From JABDGM01 sp963738665 (GTDB taxonomy: Bacteria; Planctomycetota; Planctomycetia; Pirellulales; Lacipirellulaceae): DNA of 64,000 bases. The notes under the pieces were generated by a model. It worked only from the letters and a program-made list of their open reading frames with translations, had not been told where the DNA came from and made no database searches. A program made the translations under genes and the position numbers. The stretch lies in NCBI GenBank assembly GCA_963738665.1, contig CAVTXL010000011.1:1-64000 (forward strand), written 5' to 3'. This document shows, piece after piece, positions 9,646 through 17,887 of this stretch. Position 1 is the first letter of the stretch, and each line of letters opens with the position of its first letter.

Positions 9646-10224
9646 TTAATCGAAAAGCACGCCATCGATCAATAATTGATCGCCCAATACGTGATAACTA
9701 GCCTGGCCTTTGCTTGTATCCAACTCGACGGCCGGCGCCGAGAGCAAATCGCTGATTGACGTTGTCGTCGCGACGACGAACGGGACGCACGTTTGAAGCC
9801 GTGCCACACGTAGATACGGTGCATTCGCGACAGAAATGGGACGCGGCAGATCACGAATGTTTCTCAGAACCTCATCAATCCATTCAAGTTCGTCGCGGAA
9901 GGTGGATTGCCGGATCGATTCGCCGTTCAGCAATTCCAGTGTTAACGGTCGCCCAGCTTCCGAAACAATGACGAAGTACTCGGCGCCAAGCGTGAGCGGA
10001 TGAACTGGGATAGCCCGCCCACCTTTCCGACGAGGCGTTTGCATTCGTTCTTCACGATCGGCCAACTCAATATAGAAGTCTGTATTGAACCATTGTGGCA
10101 GCATGACTTGCGGTTGCGAATGGTATTCCGCGAGAACGCGCAACGCCGACATTGGCGTGGCATGCAGTACCGCGCCGCCTTCTAGCAGCAGCGCTACCTC
10201 CGAATGCAGCAAGGGCCTATTCAT
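9646..10224 (-). CDS. Putative immunity protein for T4 (I4)
   Basis: ATG at 10224 (MNRPLLHSEV) follows the T4 stop by 5 bases; about 192 residues. It contains LLEGGAVLHATPMSALRVLAEY, ELADREERMQTP, LGAEYFVIVSEAGRP and LLIDGVLFD. There is no signal peptide or membrane segment, so it should act in the cytoplasm. No family recognised. The immunity role is inferred from position alone. The stop codon overlaps the TTAA duplicated by the IS5-like element, so the insertion left the coding sequence intact. Confidence 0.6.
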   Translation of the reverse strand: MNRPLLHSEVALLLEGGAVLHATPMSALRVLAEYHSQPQVMLPQWFNTDFYIELADREERMQTPRRKGGRAIPVHPLTLGAEYFVIVSEAGRPLTLELLNGESIRQSTFRDELEWIDEVLRNIRDLPRPISVANAPYLRVARLQTCVPFVVATTTSISDLLSAPAVELDTSKGQASYHVLGDQLLIDGVLFD

Positions 10225-10229
10225 TACTT

Positions 10230-13200
10230 TCAATACGATCGATTTTGCAAAAAGTCACTCAGCCAATTTGTCCGAAATTGCCGCATTTGGTCGAATCGAA
10301 ATTGCTTGGCTACATCGGGTGATAGTCGCATCCGGTCGGCCAAATCTCTGATGTTCTCGTAGAATTCAGCGACGCCTTGCTGATACGCTTTCGCATCCTC
10401 GGGAGTAATCCGGAACCATCGCTTGGCCCAACCCGATCCATCCTTAAGCGGCGTGCCTGTATCCAGCAGTTGATTCGCAGGGTTGCCGCTGATCGATCCG
10501 GGACGCGGCACGCGCGGAGGGCTCGGCCACTTGAATTCTTCAAACGGCAGCCCCGTATCAAACTGGCTTACAATTGGTCGGGGTTCGCCGCCGACGATGA
10601 TTGACTCCGTGGGCGGTACTACTTTCGGCGCTTCAAATCCCGGAAAAACCGCCTTTACTTTCGCTCCAATCGTTTTTAACACCGGCGCGGCGACCTTGCC
10701 GATTCCATAGAACGCGCCTGCGGTAACTGCGCCCCCGACCGTGCTGCCAACTAGTCCTGACAGCGTGGGGTCGGCAACGCGTCCACCATTATTGGCGTCC
10801 GATAGAATATTCGCCAGGAGGAAGGTGGAAGTATACTCGCTGAGCCCACCGGCCGCGCCTCCCAGAATGGTCGACCCGAAGGCGCCTACGCCCGCCTCAA
10901 AGGCAACGGCGCCGCCAACCGCCCCTGCCCCCACACCCGCCCCGACCGCGCCGACGGTGAGGAGCGTCAGCTCCCAACCGCCGGCGTGCGCCAGGTAGTC
11001 ATCGCCCAGCGTATTGCGAATCCCTTCGCCGACGAAACGCGACGCGGCCGTATCGGCGAACCACGTTAGATGTGCTTCCTGCCCGCCGCCGCCGTACGCC
11101 CAATCCAGCGGATCATGCCAGAAATCGGACCAGGTAGACTCCTTCGGCGCCGGCTGCGGAATTGTCGGCACGTGCCGCGGCGGCGGCGGGTCGTTGATGG
11201 GGTCATATCCCTCAGGATCATAGTAGTCGAAATCGAGATCGGAGGAGAACCCAGACACCCAGGATAAATCACCCAGTTGGTCGTTGTCGACATCGGTCTG
11301 CCAACCCCAGACATGCCCTTCTGCCCAGCCGCTGGCCTGGCCTGCGGCGGGGAACGACGCGTCAAGATGGTGTGTTTCTGTCTTGTCCCCTTCCATTTCG
11401 GGGCCAAGCGCATCGGTTGCCGCATCGTAGCCCTGCGTCCAGACGTGCATCCAATTGTTTGAATCGTCGTTGGTGCTAATTGAGTCGCTCGGCTTGCGGT
11501 TCCCGCCGCCAGAGCCGTAATCGAGCGTGAAAGCGGATACGACCGTGCGACTGTCAACGGCCAAGTTTTCCGTTTCCTTGATCTCGTGTTCCCAATTAGT
11601 TTGCGGCAGTTCCTCCGGTGGTTGGATCAGGTAGGTCTCCGGATCGGTATCGAAGTAGCTGTACTCAAAGTTGAGCGTTGCCGTCCGTGTGGTCGTCGTG
11701 CTGTCGGCATGGCCGTCGCTCGTGCGAACGGGCTGGCCATTGGAGTTCACTCCGGCGTCGCGGTAATGGCCATCTTCCGTTACGAGCGAGTCGATCGTCG
11801 TGTTGGTGACTCCGTTCGTGAAGGCCGGGCCGATCGTGTCCTTGTAGCCATAGCCCAGGTTCAGCGCGTAGCTGTCGCTGAAACTGCTTCCCATGTTGTA
11901 AACTTCGGATTCGTACACCCTCCGCAATGTGTTTACGTGCTCGAAATGCCGCTCATCGCTGGCGTGAAACTCGCCGTCCTGCGCGAGACCCTCTTCGGTC
12001 ACGCGGTGCGTGGCATCGTAGTGGTAGGCGTTGTCCTCGGTGATCTTATCGAGCAGCGTATAAGTCAGGTGGGCGTCAGCCTGATTCTGGTAGGTGCCGA
12101 CGACTTCCGACGTGGACGGGTCGATCCAATCTCCATCTTCGTCTCGATGATCGATAAAATCATGCGTTGTTTCCGTTTTTTCTTCGTGATGCAGCGTGTT
12201 GTCGACGACGATCGTTTGCCGGTCGCCGCTCAGCGTGTGCGTCTGCGAATTGTGGCCCTCTTCCACCAGGCGATGAATCACCGTCGCTGGCGTGTCGGGC
12301 GCGACGGAGTCAATGTATTGCTCCGGCCGCACAGCCGTTGTGCGCCAGCGGTCGAGCGTGTTCCAATCGACCGACCTGCTCTCGGTCGAGGTCGGCACCA
12401 GCACCTTTTCGCCCTGGGCGTTCTTTTCCCAGGTCGATCCCAGCGTATCGGTGAGCGTGTCGGTCTCAAACCGGTCGTAAATGACAGCGTCTTTGTCGGG
12501 CTGCGTCAGGTCGATGTTCCAATCATGGATCTCACGCGTGTCGGTGCTCCGTGCCGAGGGAGAGGCCGGATCGCTTCCATCGTCGTCGTTGACCGGCAGG
12601 CCATTGACAAGCGTGGCCTCGCCGCCCGTCTTCGCGCTGGCCTCGATCGTGTGCGTCGTCTCTGAGCCTTGCGACCAGCCTTCCAGGTCGAGATTGCCGG
12701 CCTGCCAGCCCGTGGAATTGGTCAATTGAAAGCTTGTGTCGTGGCCCAAAATGGCGTGCACGCGCTCGTCATTTTCTGCGCCTACCTCGGCGAACACTGC
12801 GTCAAAATCGACGTTGTCGCCGGTGTGTGTGACTACATGAGTCGACTCGAATCCGAATCCCGAAACTCCAGACGCGTCCTGGCTGCCACCCCCCATTTCA
12901 TCGAACACGATGTCCACGGCGCCTGTTGTCTCGCCGTGGCCGTTTTCCGTCCGCTGGGCGTTGTCGTCCCCCGTCTCGCGCTTCACCGTCCCGTTCGATT
13001 GGCTGTTGCCGCTCCCCTTGTCGGTCCGTGTCAGCACGGTGCGGCTGCTCGTGGTGGGGGTGAAGGCGGTCGTGGTGCGGGTGGTGCTGAGCGTGCGGCT
13101 GCCGCCGGTGGTGCCGTTTTGGGCCAGGTTCAGGAGCTGGCCGGCGAGGAGCTGGCCGATCGTGCCGCTGGCCGTGCCGGTCGAAAAGCCGCTATTCGTG

Positions 13201-14144
13201 GCCCGCGTGGTCGTCAACTCGTTCGACGCCACGTCGCCCGGGGCCATGCTTTTGGCCTGGCTTTGAACGAAGCCCTTGTCGCGCTGGCGGGCGGCGGCGG
13301 TCGAATTCTCATTGCCCGACGACTTGCTGCCTTCGACCGTGCCCGTGGAGTTGTCCGTCACGGAGCTGCGCGAGCTGCTGTCGCCGCCCGAAATCGTCGT
13401 CGTATCGGTCGTCGAGACGCCGTCCGGCTCCGGCTGGTCCGCGATCAGCTCTCGCCCAAACCCGCCGCCCGTGTTGGCAGTGCGAAAATCATTGCCGGCG
13501 TTGAACGTCCCGCGGCCGGTCGAGCCGCCCTCCGGCCCTGTGGCCCCGATGATGTTGCTGTCGAATGTGCTCCGCGATTTACTTGACTGGGTGCCGCTGG
13601 TGCGGCTGGTGTTGCCGTCGGCCTGGTTCGCAAAATGGGCCGTGTCGGCCGTGAAGAGCTGTTGCGAGGAGTTGCTCACCCCGTCGGTCGAGTAGAGCCG
13701 CCCCTGGCCCTGGCTCCCCGCCGCGGCCGGGGCCGGGGCGTCGGTGAATACGCCCTGGTAGCCGCCGCCGCTGGTGCTGCCCGTATCGCTGCGGGCGATA
13801 TAGCTGGCGGTCGTGCCGGCCGCCGTGGCCGAGACCGTCGGAATCTGCCGCGTTGTATCGCGGCTGGACGTGCCGTTGTCGTCCAGCGTGCCCCGCCGAG
13901 TGACGCTGCCGTTGGTTTCCTGGTAGTCGAAGTCTTCCCGAATTGTGCGGGTGCTCAGCGACTTGGCCAGGCTGAAGCCCCCCGCATTCGGCGCGAGGCG
14001 GAGCAGCTCTTCCTGTTCCGGCAGCCCATCGAGGTCCCCCGCCAGCCCAGAAAAGTTCGACGACCGGCCCCCCAAGACTTGCGTCACCGTGGCGTGGCCG
14101 GCGGAGGTGGTTGAAACGCCGCGGGGTCCAAGTGCAGCCGACAC
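10230..14144 (-). CDS. Large Thr/Ser/Asp-rich polymorphic toxin, longest copy (T4)
   Basis: 1304 residues uninterrupted from a GTG at 14144. Residues 1-430 are Ser/Thr/Gly-rich low complexity (for example STTRTTTAFTPTTSSRT). Residues 430-960 form a Thr/His/Asp-rich repetitive, probably beta-structured body with many TxxH and DG motifs. GWQTDVDNDQLGDLSWVSGF and YDPINDPPPPR mark the linker. A glycine/alanine-rich hydrophobic region follows (about residues 1030-1160), which could help membrane passage. The tip ends GSGWAKRWFRITPEDAKAY..RTNWLSDFL, unrecognised. There is no Hint domain and no signal peptide. The reading frame resembles coding sequence upstream of the GTG to about 14203, where it fuses to toxin T5, so the native N-terminus is lost. 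Immunity gene I4 follows directly. Confidence 0.75.
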   Translation of the reverse strand: MSAALGPRGVSTTSAGHATVTQVLGGRSSNFSGLAGDLDGLPEQEELLRLAPNAGGFSLAKSLSTRTIREDFDYQETNGSVTRRGTLDDNGTSSRDTTRQIPTVSATAAGTTASYIARSDTGSTSGGGYQGVFTDAPAPAAAGSQGQGRLYSTDGVSNSSQQLFTADTAHFANQADGNTSRTSGTQSSKSRSTFDSNIIGATGPEGGSTGRGTFNAGNDFRTANTGGGFGRELIADQPEPDGVSTTDTTTISGGDSSSRSSVTDNSTGTVEGSKSSGNENSTAAARQRDKGFVQSQAKSMAPGDVASNELTTTRATNSGFSTGTASGTIGQLLAGQLLNLAQNGTTGGSRTLSTTRTTTAFTPTTSSRTVLTRTDKGSGNSQSNGTVKRETGDDNAQRTENGHGETTGAVDIVFDEMGGGSQDASGVSGFGFESTHVVTHTGDNVDFDAVFAEVGAENDERVHAILGHDTSFQLTNSTGWQAGNLDLEGWSQGSETTHTIEASAKTGGEATLVNGLPVNDDDGSDPASPSARSTDTREIHDWNIDLTQPDKDAVIYDRFETDTLTDTLGSTWEKNAQGEKVLVPTSTESRSVDWNTLDRWRTTAVRPEQYIDSVAPDTPATVIHRLVEEGHNSQTHTLSGDRQTIVVDNTLHHEEKTETTHDFIDHRDEDGDWIDPSTSEVVGTYQNQADAHLTYTLLDKITEDNAYHYDATHRVTEEGLAQDGEFHASDERHFEHVNTLRRVYESEVYNMGSSFSDSYALNLGYGYKDTIGPAFTNGVTNTTIDSLVTEDGHYRDAGVNSNGQPVRTSDGHADSTTTTRTATLNFEYSYFDTDPETYLIQPPEELPQTNWEHEIKETENLAVDSRTVVSAFTLDYGSGGGNRKPSDSISTNDDSNNWMHVWTQGYDAATDALGPEMEGDKTETHHLDASFPAAGQASGWAEGHVWGWQTDVDNDQLGDLSWVSGFSSDLDFDYYDPEGYDPINDPPPPRHVPTIPQPAPKESTWSDFWHDPLDWAYGGGGQEAHLTWFADTAASRFVGEGIRNTLGDDYLAHAGGWELTLLTVGAVGAGVGAGAVGGAVAFEAGVGAFGSTILGGAAGGLSEYTSTFLLANILSDANNGGRVADPTLSGLVGSTVGGAVTAGAFYGIGKVAAPVLKTIGAKVKAVFPGFEAPKVVPPTESIIVGGEPRPIVSQFDTGLPFEEFKWPSPPRVPRPGSISGNPANQLLDTGTPLKDGSGWAKRWFRITPEDAKAYQQGVAEFYENIRDLADRMRLSPDVAKQFRFDQMRQFRTNWLSDFLQNRSY

Positions 14145-14203
14145 ACTGACATTTAATGCACTTACCTCACCGCCGATTTGACTCCCGTCCCCTTAAGTTC
14201 GCC
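13640..14203 (-). repeat. Long inverted repeat, left arm (toxin N-terminal segment)
   Basis: About 560 bases encoding LGPRGVSTTSAGHATVTQV through NSSQQLF are repeated in opposite orientation at 23752-24310 with high nucleotide identity. Outer edge is GCGAAC at 14198-14203. The pair brackets 9.5 kb of toxin cassettes and the IS3 element. Confidence 0.9.
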
Positions 14204-14685
14204 TGTTCATAAGGTCCCGTGTGAATGCCGTTTGGAAGCAGGCGATGGTCGCCCGCCCTTAAGGGTATTTTGAAATCGTTCGGGTTCAACCCCCGTGCTT
14301 TAAACTCATCCTTGAACTGCGTCGGCAGCAGGTGATGCTGCTCGATAGCATCTACATTGCACTTCGCCGTATTATGCACCAGCACGGCGTCTGGGCCAAC
14401 TGCGAACGTGTGTTGCTCGTCAATCGTGAGGTTATGGACCAGGAATGCTCGGACGTACTCCTGCTCGATTTTGAGCACGGTGCGCAGTTTGCCGTCTTGC
14501 CCTATCAAGCGGTCGCCGCAGCGGAGTTCGTGGGAATTCACCCAGCGGCCGTCGAGTGACAGGTCTTGATCTTCATGTTCGTCGAGCTCGCGCGGCGTGC
14601 TGCGTTCGGCCAAGTCCCGGCCGGCTACTATCCAGAACGGATGGTAGACCGTGCAGCGCACGCTGCCATTTCGATCGGCTCTCAT
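14167..14685 (-). pseudogene. Half-Hint plus HHLLP-type toxin cassette, 3'-truncated (T5)
   Basis: Begins immediately after the I6 stop (overlapping ATGA) in the middle of a Hint domain: GSVRCTVYHPFWIVAGRDL, RWVNSHELRCGDRLIGQDGK, AFLVHNLTIDEQHTFAVG, VLVHN. The tip reads EQHHLLPTQFKDEF, NPNDFKIPLRAGDHRLLPNG, similar to HHLLP-type nuclease toxins (DUF2380/SitA5-like, from memory). After HTGPYEQ it runs into ANLRGRESNRR, which is out-of-frame T4 N-terminal sequence. The toxin thus lost its last part, and no immunity gene follows. Lacking the first Hint half and any start signal, it is a silent fragment. Confidence 0.75.
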
Positions 14686-15068
14686 TTGTTGTGTCTGACA
14701 ATTCGTTGGAACTCGGATGGAGATTTTGAGACGACTTCTAGGCTAAGCGTGCCCGCATCCACACCGGTAAGACGCACGATATTTCCGATGCGAACTGTTT
14801 TTAGCTTTTCAATATAAGACGCCAGTTCCAACGCGCAATTCTCCATGCTTTGCAGATCACGTCCCAACGCAGACATTCTTGCGATGATATCGCTTTCGGA
14901 GATTTCCTTTCCGATATAGACAATTAGCCCCAGCGTCGTGGTCCTACGTGACGTAATTCCAAAGAACTCCAATTTACCACTCGAGTTCATCGGAACGAGA
15001 AAATCGCTCGATGGACTTTCTGGCCTGTTTTCGTCAAACGCCACGGCGAACTTTTTCGTTTGTGCCAT
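14682..15068 (-). CDS. Putative immunity protein for the HNH toxin (I6)
   Basis: ATG at 15068 (MAQTKKFAVAF) follows the T6 stop by 2 bases; 128 residues. Motifs: LEFFGITSRRTTTLGLIVYIG, ESDIIARMSALGRDL, VRIGNIVRLTGVDAG. Cytoplasmic, no transmembrane segment, no family recognised. Role inferred from tight coupling to T6. Its stop overlaps the start of the half-Hint of cassette T5. Confidence 0.6.
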   Translation of the reverse strand: MAQTKKFAVAFDENRPESPSSDFLVPMNSSGKLEFFGITSRRTTTLGLIVYIGKEISESDIIARMSALGRDLQSMENCALELASYIEKLKTVRIGNIVRLTGVDAGTLSLEVVSKSPSEFQRIVRHNK

Positions 15069-15070
15069 TC

Positions 15071-16525
15071 TTACCACTGCCAGGGCCGATAAAATCGGTG
15101 ATGCAAAATGTGCAAGTCGGTGCCTTGGAGACGCATATTTGACGGGAGGTCCGCCCCACCAATCGACAATGGCTTGATGTGATCAACATTGAATCCGGGA
15201 GGCACTCGCCCTTCTCGCAACCACGGCTTAATTGCTGATGGTGTACGGTAATCGTCAGCTAAAGACTTCAGAAACTCGGACTTTGCTGCCTTACTGCGAG
15301 TTACCCCATGAATATTGCATCCGTCCGTATTATGCACCAGCACGGCGTCTGGGCCAACGGCGAACGTGTGTTGTTCGTCGATCGTCAGATTGTGGACGAG
15401 GAACGCTTGGACGTACTTCTGTTCGATCTTCAGTACCGTTCGCAGCTTGCCGTCCTGGCCAATCAGCCGATCGCCGCAACGCAAGTCGTGCGAATTTACC
15501 CATCTTCCATCGAGCGACTGGCCTTGGTCTTCGTCCTCGGCAAGTTCACGTGGAACAGACCGTTCCGCTAAGTCCCTTCCCGCCACCACCCAGAACGGGT
15601 GATAGACCGTGCAGCGGACGCTGCCCGCCTCTGTCGTAATTGTCAGCAGTGGCCCTTCGTAGATACTCTCGTGGAACTTGGCCACGCGGCGATCGACCCA
15701 CTCGCCCGTGCGATGATTGAACGCGCGAATCGTGCTGTTCTCGCGCAGCTTACGAATCTCCTGCGGCCCGCCCGGCGTCGCAATCAACGTCTCCGGGGCA
15801 AAGCAGAAGTCTTGCAGGATATTGAGTTCGCGATTGGCTGCTTCAAATTTGTCGACCGGCTGGACCGACACCACCCTCGGCGTCGTGAAACTCCCCTTCA
15901 GCGCCTTGGCATTCCCATGCGCGCCGATCAGGCTTTCGATCGTGGCCACGCCGCCTTCGGCCACGCCGATCCAATCGCCGTTTTGGGCGGCCGCGATTGC
16001 GGCCCCGCCGTTGTTAATCGCACCGGCGCCATTCATCACCAAAAAAGCGCCTTGCACCGGCCGGCTGGCCAGGCCGCGGCCAATGAGTTGTCCGACCGGC
16101 GAGGCCACAATGCGACTCACGCCCGGCACTGTCCCAAGCCGAGCCAGGGCCGAAGGCGTCGCCGCCGCAAACGCCGCCGTCACGCCCTCGTTCGCCGCCA
16201 GCCGCGTCAAACGGATCGTGTTTTCGTCCAGGTAGGCCGCGTCGGCCAGCTTGGCGGCCTGGGCATCCAGATTTACGGTTCCGAAGGTGACCGTCTTCAG
16301 TGCGACATTGACGACTTCGGTACCACCGAAGCCGAAGCCCAAGGCAAACGCCTCCAACACGCCCGGCGGCTCGACCGGCTGTGGGATGACGACCGGCTCT
16401 GGCGGCGGGGGCGGGTTGTTGATCGGGTCGTAGCCCGCCGGGTCGTCGTAATCGAAATCGAGATCGGAGGAGAACCCGGACACCCAGGATAAATCACCCA
16501 GTTGGTCGTTGTTGGCATCGGTCGG
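15071..16525 (-). CDS. Toxin copy with full Hint domain and HNH nuclease tip (T6, 5'-truncated)
   Basis: Homology starts near 16525 at TDANNDQLGDLSWVSGF, the end of the shared body, right beside the repeat element at 16534. Then come YDPINNPPPPPEP, a hydrophobic Ala/Gly-rich region of about 160 residues, and a complete Hint domain: CFAPETLIATPGG, IRAFNHRTGEWVDRRVAKF, TVYHPFWVVAGRDL, FLVHNLTIDEQHTF and VLVHN. The tip has FNVDHIKPLSIGGADLPSN and LHILHHRFYRPW, an HNH-type His-metal nuclease signature (DH, N, H). There is no frame break across 470 codons. Its N-terminus is absent, so it is likely unexpressed on its own. Immunity gene follows after 2 bases. Confidence 0.8.
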   Translation of the reverse strand, partial: PTDANNDQLGDLSWVSGFSSDLDFDYDDPAGYDPINNPPPPPEPVVIPQPVEPPGVLEAFALGFGFGGTEVVNVALKTVTFGTVNLDAQAAKLADAAYLDENTIRLTRLAANEGVTAAFAAATPSALARLGTVPGVSRIVASPVGQLIGRGLASRPVQGAFLVMNGAGAINNGGAAIAAAQNGDWIGVAEGGVATIESLIGAHGNAKALKGSFTTPRVVSVQPVDKFEAANRELNILQDFCFAPETLIATPGGPQEIRKLRENSTIRAFNHRTGEWVDRRVAKFHESIYEGPLLTITTEAGSVRCTVYHPFWVVAGRDLAERSVPRELAEDEDQGQSLDGRWVNSHDLRCGDRLIGQDGKLRTVLKIEQKYVQAFLVHNLTIDEQHTFAVGPDAVLVHNTDGCNIHGVTRSKAAKSEFLKSLADDYRTPSAIKPWLREGRVPPGFNVDHIKPLSIGGADLPSNMRLQGTDLHILHHRFYRPWQW

Positions 16526-16533
16526 GCAAAAGG

Positions 16534-16687
16534 TCGGGGCTAAAAGGGGATCGGGGCTAAAAGGGGATCGGGGCTAAAAGGGGATCGGGGCTAAAAGGGG
16601 ATCGGGGCTAAAAGGGGATAAGTCCAAATACTGGCTAGGTAATGTTGCGCTAATGTAAGGGCACTAAAATTGTACTTATCCCCTTTT
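16534..16687. repeat. Five 17-bp tandem repeats with 14-bp inverted repeats (MITE/REP-like)
   Basis: TCGGGGCTAAAAGGGGA is repeated exactly five times at 16534-16618. AAAAGGGGATAAGT (16610-16623) is inverted as ACTTATCCCCTTTT (16674-16687) around a 50-base spacer. No coding potential. It splits a Hint fragment (16690-16776) from toxin copy T6, so it sits at a cassette boundary. It resembles a REP/MITE-type element mobilised in trans. Confidence 0.85.
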
Positions 16688-16689
16688 CT

Positions 16690-16776
16690 CGGCCTGGGTG
16701 ATAAACCGTACGCGCGGATTGGACCACTCTCCGTCGTGATCGTGACCAGCGGCCCTTTGTAGATGCTCTCGTGGCA
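16690..16776 (-). pseudogene. Orphan Hint fragment
   Basis: Directly after the I7 stop the minus strand encodes HESIYKGPLVTITTESGPIRA, the same mid-Hint segment that opens the other cassettes. It then breaks off into the repeat element. It is the start of a cassette whose toxin tip has been lost. Confidence 0.75.
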
Positions 16777-17187
16777 TTAATGTTCGAAGCTGTCTCGATA
16801 GCGAGCGCAAAGTTTTCTCAGGCATTCCGCTAAGGCATCAAAGTCAATGCGCCACGATTCAGATTTGGCCAAACCTCGTATTAAGGCAATGCTTGAGAAA
16901 ATGCCGTCGGAGATTGCCTCAACCAGCCGTTCACGGTCGTCGCGGAGGATTCCAATATCGACGGATAGATATTCACCATCGCGATCGACGTCGAGATTTC
17001 CGGCTCCCGACTGTCCAAAGCAATGCACCATGCCGTCGACCCGGAGAATAAATGCCAGCTTGGGAAAGGGGAAACCTTCACAGGTGATACCGCGCTCAGC
17101 CGACTTCAGCGCTTTGAAATGCGGTAACACCGCATCGGCCGCGTCTTGTCCTCCAAACTCAGCGGAAAACTGAATAATGGATAACAT
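16777..17187 (-). CDS. Putative immunity protein (I7)
   Basis: ATG at 17187 (MLSIIQFSAEFGG), 5 bases after the T7 stop; 136 residues. Contains FPKLAFILRVDGMVHCFGQ, GEYLSVDIGIL, REDLV-like helices and LRKLCARYRDSFEH. No membrane segment. No known family recognised. Role inferred from position. Confidence 0.6.
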   Translation of the reverse strand: MLSIIQFSAEFGGQDAADAVLPHFKALKSAERGITCEGFPFPKLAFILRVDGMVHCFGQSGAGNLDVDRDGEYLSVDIGILRDDRERLVEAISDGIFSSIALIRGLAKSESWRIDFDALAECLRKLCARYRDSFEH

Positions 17188-17192
17188 CGTGA

Positions 17193-17880
17193 CTATTCCC
17201 CTCGGCGGATTCCGGCCCAAGGTTCTCGGTTCAATGGTCCTGGCATTCTTTCGACAAGATCGCGCTCGATAGCGATGATATCTCGCCGGGGTCCAGTTAG
17301 CTTACGGACCAGAAATCCACCATCTAGTTCCTTCGCCGAGTATCTCGTTGCTGGATCTTGAGAAACGCCATGCTTTAAGAAATTCCCTTCAGCATCAAAC
17401 CGTTCATACAACGTTGCGGGTCTGGGGCTTTTGTACGAATTACCATGTACATCGCACTTCGCTGTATTATGCACCAGCACCGCGTCCGGGCCAACTGCGA
17501 ACGTGTGCTGCTCGTCAATCGTCAGGTTGTGGACCAGGAACGCTTGGACGTACTCTTGCTCGATTTTCAGCACCGTTCGCAGCTTGCCGTCCTGGCCAAT
17601 CAGCCGGTCGCCGCAGCGCAATTCATGCGAATTGACCCAGCGGCCATCGAGCGATAGACCTTGGTCTTCATCCTCGGACAGCTCGCGGTGTCGATCGCTC
17701 ACCTAAATCTCTTCCGGCAACGACCCAGAACGGATGATAGACCGTGCAGCGCACGGAGCCGCTCTCGGTTGTGATGGTGAGCAGCGGCCCTTCGTAGATG
17801 CTTTCGTGGAACACGGCCACCGCACGCTCGCTCCAGCGGCCGGTGCGTGCGAAAAGTTGCAGCCCCGTTGCGAGCGGGTA
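17193..17880 (-). CDS. Half-Hint plus GIY-YIG-like toxin cassette (T7, frame slip)
   Basis: Homology opens about 10 bases after the I8 stop with FARTGRWSERAVAVFHES, then TVYHPFWVVAGRDL, RWVNSHELRCGDRLIGQ, LTIDEQHTFAVG and VLVHN. One base is missing near 17690 (PR|RELSEDEDQ). The tip RPATLYERFDAEGNFLKHG, SQDPATRY, ERDLVERMPGPLNREPWAG matches a recurrent toxin module with a GIY-YIG-like layout (LY..., K.G.S, R). The first Hint segment with the nucleophilic Cys is missing, so it is a donor cassette, not a stand-alone gene. Immunity gene I7 follows. Confidence 0.7.
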
Positions 17881-17887
17881 ATGAGAC

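Noticed and set aside
10230..14144. T4 as the intact, expressed full-length toxin
   Set aside because: The coding sense continues upstream of the GTG until it is cut by toxin T5, and the plus-strand copy shows further missing N-terminal sequence; there is no signal peptide.
14171..14203. AACTTAAGGGGACGGGAGTC looked like a REP element of the RAYT type
   Set aside because: The inverted copy at 23752 translates in frame with its upstream sequence (REYWGANLRDGSQIDGEV), so it is toxin coding sequence.
16534..16618. CRISPR array
   Set aside because: The 17-bp units are directly tandem with no spacers.
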